Of a stretch of 64,000 nt of DNA, positions 8,256-15,294 are shown one piece after another (the first letter of the stretch is position 1; every line of letters starts with the position of its first letter). The DNA comes from Paenibacillus sp. JJ-223 (GTDB lineage: Bacteria > Bacillota > Bacilli > Paenibacillales > Paenibacillaceae), in the NCBI RefSeq assembly GCF_927798175.1, contig NZ_CAKMMP010000002.1:558001-622000 (forward strand), read 5' to 3'. The notes under the pieces are model-generated. The model was not told where the DNA came from. It was given only the letters and a program-made list of their open reading frames with translations, and did not search any database. The translations under genes and the position numbers were made by a program.

Positions 8256-9209
8256 TTATTGAAATCCATCTTTCAGCCAAGCGCTGGCTAATGCAGTAGC
8301 ACCGCGGGCGGCCAACGTATCCGCCAAAGCATTCAACATGACGAAATCATGAATGATTCCTTGATAACGCACCGTTGTGACCTCTACACCAGCTTCCCGA
8401 AGCTTATTCCCATAGGCCTCGCCTTCATCTCGAAGAACGTCGGCTTCCGCCGTAATGATGAGAGCTGGAGGAAGATCGCGAAGCTGGTCGATGGAAGCTC
8501 TCAGAGGAGAAGCATAGATTTCATTTAACTCTTCCGGTTTGTTGATGTACTGTTCCCAGAACCAAGCCATCCCGTCACGGCGAAGGAAGTATCCTTCGGC
8601 AAATTCATGATACGAGTCCGTATCCATTCCCCCATCCGTAACCGGATAGAATAGCAGCTGGCGTTTAATCGCAGGTCCCTTTCTTTCCTTAGCAATCAAC
8701 GTGATTGCCGCAGTCATGTTTCCGCCAACGCTATCGCCGCCGATGGAGATATGATCCGAATCCAGGCCATGATCCTTGCCGGAGGAAGCGATCCATTGCA
8801 GCGTAGCGTAGATCTCTTCAAGAGCTGTCGGGTATTTGACTTCGGGAGACAAGCTGTAATTAGGAAATACGATGGCCGATCCGCTTCTGACCGCTAGCTC
8901 GCGAATCAACCGATCATGAGTATGGGCATTACCGAACACCCATCCTGCACCATGTATGTACAAAACCGTTTTAAGCAGTTGGCCAGCCGTGTTCTTCGGA
9001 CGCAGGATCCGAACGGACACTTGACCGCCTGGTCCGCCTGGGATATTGAGATCCTCAATGTCTACATCTTTTTTCTTGGTATCTCCCGACTGAACTTCGT
9101 CTACCGTCGCTCTCCCCTGCTCAGGTTCAAGATGGAATAAGTAGGGCGGATTCGCAGTTGCCTCAGCAAATTGTTGTGCGGCGGACTCCAGAATAATTTT
9201 TTTGGTCAT
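8256..9209 (-). CDS. Alpha/beta hydrolase, HSL-type esterase (cytoplasmic paralogue)
   Basis: About 317 residues. Oxyanion-hole motif His-Gly-Ala-Gly-Trp near residue 92, nucleophile elbow Gly-Asp-Ser-Val-Gly-Gly near 165, acid Glu-Ala-Asp-Val-Leu-Arg near 260 and His in Ile-Ile-His-Asp-Phe near 290, as in hormone-sensitive-lipase-like carboxylesterases. No signal peptide. I take the ATG at 9209 because GAGGAG lies nine bases upstream; an ATG at 9218 abuts that site directly. A palindrome typical of OhrR-type operators sits 41-54 bases upstream. It is a close paralogue of the secreted enzyme at 9290-10552: catalytic domains match nearly throughout, including Tyr-Phe-Leu-Arg-Arg-Asp-Gly-Met. 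Confidence 0.9.
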   Translation of the reverse strand: MTKKIILESAAQQFAEATANPPYLFHLEPEQGRATVDEVQSGDTKKKDVDIEDLNIPGGPGGQVSVRILRPKNTAGQLLKTVLYIHGAGWVFGNAHTHDRLIRELAVRSGSAIVFPNYSLSPEVKYPTALEEIYATLQWIASSGKDHGLDSDHISIGGDSVGGNMTAAITLIAKERKGPAIKRQLLFYPVTDGGMDTDSYHEFAEGYFLRRDGMAWFWEQYINKPEELNEIYASPLRASIDQLRDLPPALIITAEADVLRDEGEAYGNKLREAGVEVTTVRYQGIIHDFVMLNALADTLAARGATALASAWLKDGFQ

Positions 9210-9249
9210 TTTCAACATCTCCTCATATCACATTAGTTTTAAGAAATTA

Positions 9250-9263
9250 AATTGTGCACAATT
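9250..9263. promoter_or_regulatory. OhrR/MarR-type operator upstream of esterase gene
   Basis: Perfect 14-bp palindrome AATTGTGCACAATT in an AT-rich context. The same core recurs upstream of the second esterase gene and of the ohrR-like gene. Confidence 0.65.
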
Positions 9264-9289
9264 ATTAAGGGTAAAAAAATTCGTTTCTA

Positions 9290-10552
9290 TTATTGGGACA
9301 GCCAAGAATTGGCCAACAGCATTGCTCCGCGTGCAGCATTTGTATCCTTTAAGGCATTCAACATTACAAAGTCATGAATAATGCCTTGAAAGCGTACAGC
9401 CGTTACAGGTACACCTGCTTCTCTGAGCTTGTTAGCATAGGCTTCGCCTTCATCTCGCAGGACATCCGCCTCACCAGTGATTACAAGCGCTTCCGGCAAT
9501 CCCTTTAACTGATCCTTCGTTGCACGAAGCGGTGAAGCATAGATTTCGTTTCTTTGTTTCGGATCTGTCGTATACTGATCCCAGAACCACTGCATACCAT
9601 CACGACGCAGGAAATAGCCCGTAGCGAATTGTTGATAGGAGGCGGTGTCGAATTTGGCATCCGTAACAGGGTAGAAAAGAAGCTGCTTGCTAATTTTCGG
9701 GCCTTTACGGTCTTTAGCCATCAATGTAACCGCCGCCGTCATATTGCCCCCCACACTATCTCCAGCTACTGTGATTTTCTGTGAATTCAGTCCATTATTA
9801 TTTCCATCTTTGGCCACCCATAGTAGCGCTGTGTAAATCTCCTCGATAGCAACCGGATATTTTGCTTCCGGAGAGAGATCGTAGTTCGTAAAGACTACAG
9901 CTGAGTTGGAACCAACGGCTAGCTCACGAATGAGACGTGAATGTGTCAGCTCGTCTCCAAATACCCAACCTGCTCCGTGGGTGTACAATATAACCGGCAG
10001 GTCTTTCGTTACTCCCTTCGGACGAACAATAGTAAGTGACACGCTGCCTTTTGGTCCGCCTGGAATCGTCAAATGCTGAAGATCCACGTCTGGCATTTCC
10101 ACGTCACCTGATTGTACTTGATCCACGGCTTTCCTTCCCTCTACTGGGCCGAGATCGAACAAATAAGGAGGTTTGGCAGTATCCTCGACAAACTTCTGAG
10201 CTGCCGGTTCAAGCACGACTTTATGATTAGAAGTGGTGGTGTTATTTTCCGACACCGTGGAACCGATCGAAATCTGCTTATTCTGAGCGTCGTAGACGGT
10301 CGAAACGTGTAGAGCATCCGCTAGGGTGCGAACCGGAAGATAAGTCAAGTTCTTATAGCTGATCGGCAAAACCTTGTTACCGTTCGCATCCGTAGGAGCA
10401 TATTCCGCGCCATTGACCTTAAACTTGATATCATTGTTTAAATATGCCGTGATCTTCTCTTGATGGGTTCCTGCATATACGCCGGCCGTGCCGGTAATGG
10501 TCATGCCGAGCGCCATCATGGCCACAACGGATGTTTTGAATTTGTTCTTCAT
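9290..10552 (-). CDS. Secreted alpha/beta hydrolase with N-terminal copper-amine-oxidase-type stalk domain
   Basis: 420 residues from the ATG at 10552 (GGAGAG 9 bases upstream). Signal peptide at about 1-27 (Lys-rich, then hydrophobic, Val-Tyr-Ala). Residues 35-98 look like the copper amine oxidase N-terminal or stalk domain common on secreted Paenibacillus proteins: Leu-Pro-Ile-Ser-Tyr-Lys-Asn-Leu-Thr-Tyr-Leu-Pro-Val-Arg, then Ala-Leu-His-Val. A Ser/Thr/Asn linker leads to a complete esterase domain with His-Gly-Ala-Gly-Trp, Gly-Asp-Ser-Val-Gly-Gly, Glu-Ala-Asp and Ile-Ile-His-Asp. It appears to be the exported partner of the neighbouring esterase, from a duplication plus domain gain or loss. 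An OhrR-type operator lies about 110 bases upstream. Confidence 0.9.
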   Translation of the reverse strand: MKNKFKTSVVAMMALGMTITGTAGVYAGTHQEKITAYLNNDIKFKVNGAEYAPTDANGNKVLPISYKNLTYLPVRTLADALHVSTVYDAQNKQISIGSTVSENNTTTSNHKVVLEPAAQKFVEDTAKPPYLFDLGPVEGRKAVDQVQSGDVEMPDVDLQHLTIPGGPKGSVSLTIVRPKGVTKDLPVILYTHGAGWVFGDELTHSRLIRELAVGSNSAVVFTNYDLSPEAKYPVAIEEIYTALLWVAKDGNNNGLNSQKITVAGDSVGGNMTAAVTLMAKDRKGPKISKQLLFYPVTDAKFDTASYQQFATGYFLRRDGMQWFWDQYTTDPKQRNEIYASPLRATKDQLKGLPEALVITGEADVLRDEGEAYANKLREAGVPVTAVRFQGIIHDFVMLNALKDTNAARGAMLLANSWLSQ

Positions 10553-10662
10553 TTTCGGGTTCTCTCCTTTGTTATTCCATTCATTGGTAATCATATATTG
10601 CATCAATGGCAGGCCTTTGCCGTCCAATGTAGTTATGGCCATTATTAGTTGTTAAAAATTTA

Positions 10663-10674
10663 ATTTTGCACAAT
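10663..10674. promoter_or_regulatory. OhrR/MarR-type operator upstream of secreted esterase gene
   Basis: ATTTTGCACAAT, one base off the ATTGTGCACAAT palindrome. The downstream GGGTAAAAAAA matches that after the site at 9250, so the two promoter regions are duplicated along with the genes. Confidence 0.6.
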
Positions 10675-10694
10675 CTTTACGGGTAAAAAAAAGA

Positions 10695-11333
10695 TCATAA
10701 CTTTTGCAGCTCCCAGAGAATATCCTCCGGTTCCATTCTTTTGGTAAAATCGGGATTCACATATGCGGAACGGATAACGGCGTATTCGTCAATCATGAAC
10801 GTTCCCGTCATCGGAAGCACCCAATGATCTGTCCCATTGTACTCGTGCAGATCAATATTATGGCTTAAGTACATGTCCCTCAGATAGTCAGGCACGTCAT
10901 ACAACAGGTTATATTTGGCGGCAACGATTCCCTTAGGGTCGCTGAGAACTTTAAATGACATTTCTGCTTTCTCTTGATCAGACAGTGTATAATCCGGCAA
11001 TTGTGGACTGACTGCGATAAGCTGCGCGCCTAGCGCCTGAATGTCGGGGAGAATCTCTTGGTATGCTCTTAACTGCCGATTGCAGTAAGGGCACCATCCT
11101 CCTCTGTAAAAGGTAAGGACAACGGGACCTTTTGCCAGTTCGTCGGCTAAATTTATTTGGTTCCCAAGTGAATCTGACAGTTCAAAGTCCTTGGCTTTCG
11201 TCCCGACTGGTAGCCCTGTGGCGTTCCCTCCCTCTTGAAGCTGCTGGATGACACGTTGGTGTATCGCCTGCACTTCAAAAGGGCTTGCTGCCGTAATCTT
11301 CTCTAACGCTGAAGTTAAGGTCATAGTTGACAT
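10695..11333 (-). CDS. Peroxiredoxin-like (AhpC/TSA-type) thioredoxin-fold protein
   Basis: About 212 residues. The thioredoxin-fold active site is Gly-Gly-Trp-Cys-Pro-Tyr-Cys, with Cys81 and Cys84, in the context Val-Val-Leu-Thr-Phe-Tyr-Arg-Gly-Gly-Trp typical of the AhpC/TSA-related peroxiredoxin-like family. The C-terminus has Gly-Thr-Phe-Met-Ile-Asp and Ala-Tyr-Val-Asn-Pro-Asp-Phe. Likely reduces peroxides or disulfides in the cytosol. The ATG at 11333 is preferred (GAGGTG upstream) over GTG at 11339. It follows the OhrR-type regulator by 18 bases, so the two form an operon that fits peroxide-responsive control. Confidence 0.9.
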   Translation of the reverse strand: MSTMTLTSALEKITAASPFEVQAIHQRVIQQLQEGGNATGLPVGTKAKDFELSDSLGNQINLADELAKGPVVLTFYRGGWCPYCNRQLRAYQEILPDIQALGAQLIAVSPQLPDYTLSDQEKAEMSFKVLSDPKGIVAAKYNLLYDVPDYLRDMYLSHNIDLHEYNGTDHWVLPMTGTFMIDEYAVIRSAYVNPDFTKRMEPEDILWELQKL

Positions 11334-11351
11334 GATCACACCTCGAATGGA

Positions 11352-11783
11352 TTATTTCCCGCTAGTCTGAACGACTTTCTCTACTAACTCTTTGATCGTT
11401 TTGTTTAATTCCGAGACATCTTCGATTGACATTCCGCTGGCTGAGAGGAGTTCGGATGGAATACAATCGGATTGCTCCTTAAGGGCCAACCCTTTCTCTG
11501 TGAGCAGGACCAAGACAACCCTCTCATCTTCCGTTGATCTTACTCTCCTAATCAGTTCGTTCATCTCCATCCGTTTCAGCAGCGGCGTCAAGGTGCCTGA
11601 ATCGAGGTCTAATTGTTCTCCCAGTTCTTTCACCGTCCGCCCGTTACTTTCCCAGAGGGATAGCAATACGAGATACTGAGGATAGGTAATTCCCATCTCC
11701 TCTAATAGCGGTCGATACAACCGAGAAATAGCTCGGGAGCAAGTATATAAGGAAAAGCAAAGGTGTTCGTTAAGTTGCAGCAT
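11352..11783 (-). CDS. ohrR: OhrR-type MarR-family redox regulator
   Basis: 143 residues, closely matching the Bacillus OhrR plan: Leu-Cys-Phe-x-Leu-Tyr near the N-terminus with the peroxide-sensing Cys at position 9, Ile-Thr-Tyr-Pro-Gln-Tyr-Leu, and the winged helix Leu-Asp-Ser-Gly-Thr-Leu-Thr-Pro-Leu-Leu-Lys-Arg-Met with wing Glu-Asp-Glu-Arg. OhrR represses organic-hydroperoxide defence genes until that Cys is oxidised. A second Cys at 15 follows, and another further on could allow two-Cys control. The usual partner ohr is absent; a peroxiredoxin-like gene and two esterases carry the operators instead, so the symbol indicates family rather than proven function. Confidence 0.85.
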   Translation of the reverse strand: MLQLNEHLCFSLYTCSRAISRLYRPLLEEMGITYPQYLVLLSLWESNGRTVKELGEQLDLDSGTLTPLLKRMEMNELIRRVRSTEDERVVLVLLTEKGLALKEQSDCIPSELLSASGMSIEDVSELNKTIKELVEKVVQTSGK

Positions 11784-11859
11784 GTGAGGTCAACCTCTCT
11801 ATAATGTTGATTAATGATGTGACATGTACTTCACCTCATTTTAAGTTGTTTGCAAATTA

Positions 11860-11871
11860 GTTGTGCACAAC
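11860..11871. promoter_or_regulatory. OhrR-type operator upstream of ohrR
   Basis: Perfect palindrome GTTGTGCACAAC, 77 bases before the regulator start; consistent with autorepression. Confidence 0.65.
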
Positions 11872-11913
11872 TTTTATAAGCCAATAATACATACCCCTCT
11901 CTATATTGTCAAC

Positions 11914-11938
11914 GATTTAATTTTATACAATTTAAATT
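11914..11938. promoter_or_regulatory. Second OhrR-like site
   Basis: Contains AATTTTATACAATTTAAATT, very near (from memory) to the Bacillus subtilis ohrA operator built from TACAATT/AATTGTA repeats. It lies about 137 bases upstream of ohrR. Confidence 0.5.
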
Positions 11939-12579
11939 TAGGGAATTTTTTTGAACACGTATTTCATGATAGGCGCTAGAGATGCCCGCTCAATAGTGAA
12001 GATTCCCAGGTAACGTGGCGGAGGTCACGTGCACCTAGAAGTTCGTCGAGTACTGGAAGAAGCGTGGATTTGAGATCGTGCAGAAGAATGAGGTGCGACT
12101 GATGCAGGATAGAGAAAATCATCCCGAGACTAACCTGACGTTTACCGACCAGGCCGTGAAGCTAGTCAAAATAGGAGCTGAGTGTAATTCTCGAACACCC
12201 AGGGGTTGTCCCACGCCCAGAAGACGCGGGCTATGAGGCTGTGCACGGGAAAAGATAGCTTTGATTTACTCGGTATGTACCCCAGAATGCAACTGGGACT
12301 TCTCTAAGTAAATAAGAACTCTACTTAAAGCGCTAAAATTGGACGGGCGGTTTGTTCTCCTATTCCTTTATCACCTGCCTCAATCCCTAGGATTCAACAA
12401 CACGCCGACCCCAAAAGCCCGTCGGTTGGTGCCATCTCCTTACTCGGATTCTCCACTTGGTTGACAGTGTAAAATGAAAGACAAGACAAATACCCCTTCT
12501 TGTGAAAAGGGGTAAGTTATCTTAATAAAAACCACCGGATGTTCTTTCAAGCCAGTGCTCAGAAAGTTTCAGTTCAGGA
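11939..12579. other. Gene-free stretch with probable decayed coding sequence
   Basis: No intact gene. On the plus strand, 12040-12235 reads as an uninterrupted, protein-like stretch (Phe-Val-Glu-Tyr-Trp-Lys-Lys-Arg-Gly-Phe-Glu-Ile-Val) with a stop just before it and no start or ribosome site. It looks like a fragment of a lost gene; I cannot name the family. GC content rises here compared with the AT-rich flanks. Confidence 0.35.
12488..12513 (-). terminator. Probable terminator of the spore-protein gene
   Basis: TACCCCTT and AAGGGGTA form a stem about 70 bases after the gene; on the minus strand it is followed by a T-rich run (ATTTGTCTTGTCTTT). Confidence 0.55.
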
Positions 12580-12861
12580 TTACTCCCTGTTCGCTATTTG
12601 CTCCTGAGCGAGACGGACCAATTCCCTAACCATGGAACCGCCAATTTTGCCACCGACATGGCCTGCTGATTCTGTTGTCAGTTGACCATTGTTTCCTGGG
12701 TGCAGAGGCACACCAAGCTCCTTCGCCACTTCGTATTTTACATCGTCTGGTTGATTCGGATTTACGGTATATCCTTCGCGCTTCATTACATCTGCTTTGA
12801 ACGCTTGCATTCCCTGTTCGACCCCTGGCACCGCATATTTTCTCCTTCTTCTTGCCATCAT
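12580..12861 (-). CDS. Alpha/beta-type small acid-soluble spore protein (extended N-terminus)
   Basis: 93 residues. The C-terminal two thirds show the family signature: Tyr-Glu-Val-Ala-Lys-Glu-Leu-Gly-Val near the germination protease cut site, then Gly-Asn-Asn-Gly-Gln-Leu-Thr, Ala-Gly-His-Val-Gly-Gly-Lys-Ile-Gly-Gly and Leu-Val-Arg-Leu-Ala-Gln. Such proteins coat and protect DNA in dormant spores. It is longer than the usual 60-70 residues, with a basic Arg-Arg-Arg-Arg-Lys start. Two adjacent ATGs follow GGGGAG; either could be used. Its presence inside a putative mobile cassette is unusual. Confidence 0.92.
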   Translation of the reverse strand: MMARRRRKYAVPGVEQGMQAFKADVMKREGYTVNPNQPDDVKYEVAKELGVPLHPGNNGQLTTESAGHVGGKIGGSMVRELVRLAQEQIANRE

Positions 12862-13251
12862 ACAGCACTCCCCTCGATGTTATTCCATAACATGCCCGGA
12901 AGCACAAAATTTCATCCCTATTCCCTAAAATTTATGAGTTAAATCATCATCTCCTCTTAATCTCCCGATCAAAGTACTTTTGATTCATTTACAAAAGACG
13001 AAGAAGCTGTTTTTGCACTTCTCACTTGCTGAAGAATCTGAAGCGACTGGATCAGTCGCCAAATTCAGCAGGCTATGAAACAATTGTTTTATTGACAATA
13101 GTCATTCGTAACGCATAATGCCTCAAACAGACGTTTTTAAAGATCTCAAGGCCAGGAAACAGCATTTTTCGCCCTACTTATGATACGGTTCAGCCCGCTA
13201 ACTATTACGGCAGGTTTGATAAGCCATCATTCCAGAATAAATTTGGCAGAT
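12862..13251. other. Gene-free stretch holding a putative att site
   Basis: AT-rich; no gene, promoter or hairpin that I would name, apart from rlmH-end copy C. Confidence 0.6.
13174..13191 (-). repeat. rlmH-end direct repeat, copy C (putative att site)
   Basis: Minus strand GAACCGTATCATAAGTAG reads Glu-Pro-Tyr-His-Lys-stop. The outer flank ATTTTTCGCC (13164-13173) also matches that of the real rlmH end at 16837-16846, making this the copy most like the genuine 3' end. Confidence 0.85.
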
Positions 13252-13686
13252 TTAGAGTACAACCCTGTGTTCCAATATATTTTTCAAACTGATATGAGAC
13301 TTTGAGGGACCCAGCTTTAAAAGGGAATCTTGAAATTCGGCAAGTTCCTCAATCGATGCCGTTTGTACCTTGATAAGATAATTATATTCTCCGCTTATTC
13401 GATATAAATCCGTTACTTCCCTAGCCATTTCACAAAAATCAACGATCATCTGGCAATGTTCTGTTTTGACTAGTATAAACGTAGTCATGCCCCGATTCAG
13501 ATTCTTTAAATTTAATTCTGTGGAATACCCGGAAATTATCTTCTTATCTTCAAGTTTCAAAATCCTCTCTTTAACTGAAGGTTGGGACATACTGACTTCT
13601 TTACTGATTTGAGAGATAGACATTCGTGCATTGTGTTGAAGCAGCTGCAAGATCTTTTTATCCATATCATCGATTAGATGATCCAT
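13252..13686 (-). CDS. Lrp/AsnC-family transcriptional regulator
   Basis: About 144 residues. The N-terminal helix-turn-helix (Asp-Lys-Lys-Ile-Leu-Gln-Leu-Leu, Ile-Ser-Gln-Ile-Ser-Lys-Glu-Val, Val-Lys-Glu-Arg-Ile-Leu-Lys-Leu-Glu) is followed by the C-terminal RAM domain with Ile-Ser-Gly-Glu-Tyr-Asn-Tyr-Leu-Ile-Lys. Such proteins usually sense amino acids. ATG at 13686 is chosen because GGGAG lies eight bases upstream. It is divergent from the VOC-domain gene, its likely target. AT-rich like its neighbour. Confidence 0.9.
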   Translation of the reverse strand: MDHLIDDMDKKILQLLQHNARMSISQISKEVSMSQPSVKERILKLEDKKIISGYSTELNLKNLNRGMTTFILVKTEHCQMIVDFCEMAREVTDLYRISGEYNYLIKVQTASIEELAEFQDSLLKLGPSKSHISLKNILEHRVVL

Positions 13687-13856
13687 CCCCATCACTCCCT
13701 TGAATTGAATTTTAAAAAACTAAGCCATATCCATTAAAATAGCTTATATTTAGTTACCATCCTTTCATTATATCCTCATATAACATATGTAATTCAACAA
13801 GTTAGTAGCTGTATACTATAAACAACATTCAAAATATACACAAGGAGAAATCAAGA

Positions 13857-14321
13857 ATGAGCATAAACGGTCTTTCACATGTGGCGATCCAAGCCAAAAA
13901 CTATAAAGCTACTATTACATTTTATATTGAAGTTCTAGGGTTCAAGGTTGGTCATCATTGGTCTCTGCCATCCTTTCAAATCAAAGAAGCCTCCATGCTA
14001 GTTTCACCTGACCAAAGAACCTGTATTGAGATCTTTGATAACGACGCTGTCATCCCTGCTCAAGGGAAGAAAGCATCGTCTGAAGAAGATATAACTTACG
14101 GAGCGTTATTACATTTAGCCTTCTACGTGAATAATGTGGATGAAATGTATCAAAAAGCCCTTGCTCATGGAGCAAAGGCTTTTATAGAACCGGATTACCT
14201 TTCACTTGGCGAACCCCCACTTGTAGTGAAGAATGCTGTCATTCACAGTCCCAACGGAGAAGTTATCGAATTTATTGAAGAGGTCGATTTTGATATGTCT
14301 ACCAAGACTCATGCAAATTAA
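13857..14321 (+). CDS. VOC-superfamily (glyoxalase/dioxygenase fold) protein
   Basis: 154 residues with two paired beta-alpha-beta-beta-beta halves: Leu-Ser-His-Val-Ala-Ile-Gln at 6-12 with a first metal-site His, Phe-Tyr-Ile-Glu-Val-Leu-Gly-Phe, then Leu-Leu-His-Leu-Ala-Phe near 84 and Gly-Glu-Val-Ile-Glu-Phe-Ile-Glu near 139. This gives the usual His/Glu metal ligands of glyoxalase I, fosfomycin-resistance and bleomycin-resistance relatives; the substrate cannot be told. AAGGAG lies nine bases before the ATG. Divergent from the Lrp-type regulator. Confidence 0.88.
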   Translation: MSINGLSHVAIQAKNYKATITFYIEVLGFKVGHHWSLPSFQIKEASMLVSPDQRTCIEIFDNDAVIPAQGKKASSEEDITYGALLHLAFYVNNVDEMYQKALAHGAKAFIEPDYLSLGEPPLVVKNAVIHSPNGEVIEFIEEVDFDMSTKTHAN

Positions 14322-14343
14322 GCTTTATAACGAAAACTTGCCC

Positions 14344-14361
14344 TTATTTGTGATACGGTTC
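14344..14361 (-). repeat. rlmH-end direct repeat, copy B (putative att site)
   Basis: Minus strand GAACCGTATCACAAATAA, preceded by GGT, reads Gly-Glu-Pro-Tyr-His-Lys-stop. The 18-bp core is identical to copy D. Confidence 0.85.
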
Positions 14362-14394
14362 ACCTCAACGGGTCTATCGGCGAAAAATGCGAAA

Positions 14395-14416
14395 AGGAGC
14401 TGTCGCGGCCAGCTCC
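14395..14416 (-). terminator. Hairpin, possible terminator
   Basis: GGAGCTG / CAGCTCC stem with a short loop; on the minus strand it is followed by TTTTCGC. It lies downstream of the gene fragment at 14610-14948. Confidence 0.4.
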
Positions 14417-14609
14417 CTTGTACTGTAATCAATCCAATTCGGCGCGAGAGAATAAATCCCTGATTGCTCTTGTTTGACATACGACCTGCTATAAAAATGA
14501 AACTATTGTCGCAGCTATAGCTCTTTTTTGTCTTATCCCAAGCAAATCAGGGCAAAAACATCCTGGTTACGGAAAATCCAGCTCATCATCGATGACACGG
14601 AATATCTCC

Positions 14610-14948
14610 CTATTCCGCACCGGATACCGGGCATCCAGTTCCTCCCACTGCCGCTTCGGTAAAATCAAAAAGTCGAATTTCGTATTTGTCCCGGATCAGC
14701 TCCTGAAAGCCGCGAATCGTGATATAGCGATCATTTCCGGTAAAGGTAAGCGCAATCGAATGCAGTTGTCCATTGTAGGTAACGTCCAGTCCTTTGTCCG
14801 TAGACGTCACCTCGACCGTTTCATCTGGAAGCCGTTTACCGAACAATCGGACGATCTCCTCGTCATCCTCTCCCCAATCTACAGTGACGCTGTATACAAA
14901 AGCCCATAGAAAGCCACCGAAGTAATCGGCAGCCTTATTATCGATGAT
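14610..14948 (-). pseudogene. Fragment of an unrecognised gene (5' end lost)
   Basis: An open frame of 112 codons with no usable start near its left boundary: an in-frame stop at 14949-14951 is followed by protein-like sequence (Asp-Tyr-Phe-Gly-Gly-Phe-Leu-Trp-Ala-Phe, then Leu-Pro-Asp-Glu-Thr-Val-Glu-Val, Tyr-Ile-Thr-Ile-Arg-Gly-Phe-Gln-Glu-Leu-Ile). The composition is clearly that of a folded protein, but the tail after Arg-Leu-Phe-Asp-Phe looks scrambled, perhaps a frameshift. A TTG at 14846 has no ribosome site. I do not recognise the family. Confidence 0.5.
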
Positions 14949-15294
14949 TCAACTATCGTTCCGTTAGAACTATGGAGCCATTTAACGAAATGATACCAAA
15001 AACTTTATTCGAGTTTTTTCCAACTCTGTGTGGTGGCTGATCTACCATCATCATCTTCATCATTGACTCTTCCAAGTTGTTCAAGGGGCTTTTTGTGTTC
15101 CTAGCAAAATAGTTCGTAGTAAGTAGAAGATTATGATAGCAATCTAATTTTTTATATCGTATGATTCTTCACATACAATAAGATTTTGCAATAATAAGCT
15201 TCATAATATATATCTTATTACACTTTAGGGGAATAAGGCGTACTGCGGATTATTTATATTTTCCGTACGGGAGTTTTTTCGGAATGGAGAGACT
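14949..15294. other. AT-rich promoter region of the serine hydrolase gene
   Basis: No gene. Strongly AT-rich towards 15120-15210. The ribosome site GGAGAG of the next gene is at 15284-15289. Confidence 0.5.

Larger units (their letters stand above)
8076..13191. mobile_element. Putative SCC-like cassette 3 (outermost)
   Basis: Interval of about 5.1 kb between two copies of the rlmH terminal codons (8076-8093 and 13174-13191). Cargo: two esterase paralogues, a peroxiredoxin-like gene, an OhrR-type regulator with its operators, decayed sequence and a spore-protein gene. Inner ends carry CGGCGAATTTT (8109-8119) and, inverted, ATTTTTCGCC (13164-13173), sharing GGCGAA. Both ends resemble those of cassette 1, so these two look like relatives. 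No recombinase gene is inside, so it would need recombinase in trans. The cassette reading is an inference from repeat structure. Confidence 0.6.
13174..14361. mobile_element. Putative SCC-like cassette 2 (middle, about 1.2 kb)
   Basis: Interval between copies C and B of the rlmH-end repeat. It holds only a divergent Lrp-type regulator and VOC-domain gene. Its inner ends match each other as inverted repeats: GGCAGGTTTG (13209-13218) and AAAACTTGCC (14333-14342), different from those of cassettes 1 and 3. No recombinase. Confidence 0.55.

Noticed and set aside
8076-14361. Reading the rlmH-end copies as an ordinary dispersed repeat (REP-like, since GTGATACGGTTCAC is partly palindromic)
   Set aside because: All copies share orientation, decode to the RlmH C-terminus, lie only downstream of rlmH in this window, and are paired with inverted ends. 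A genome-wide count is still required.
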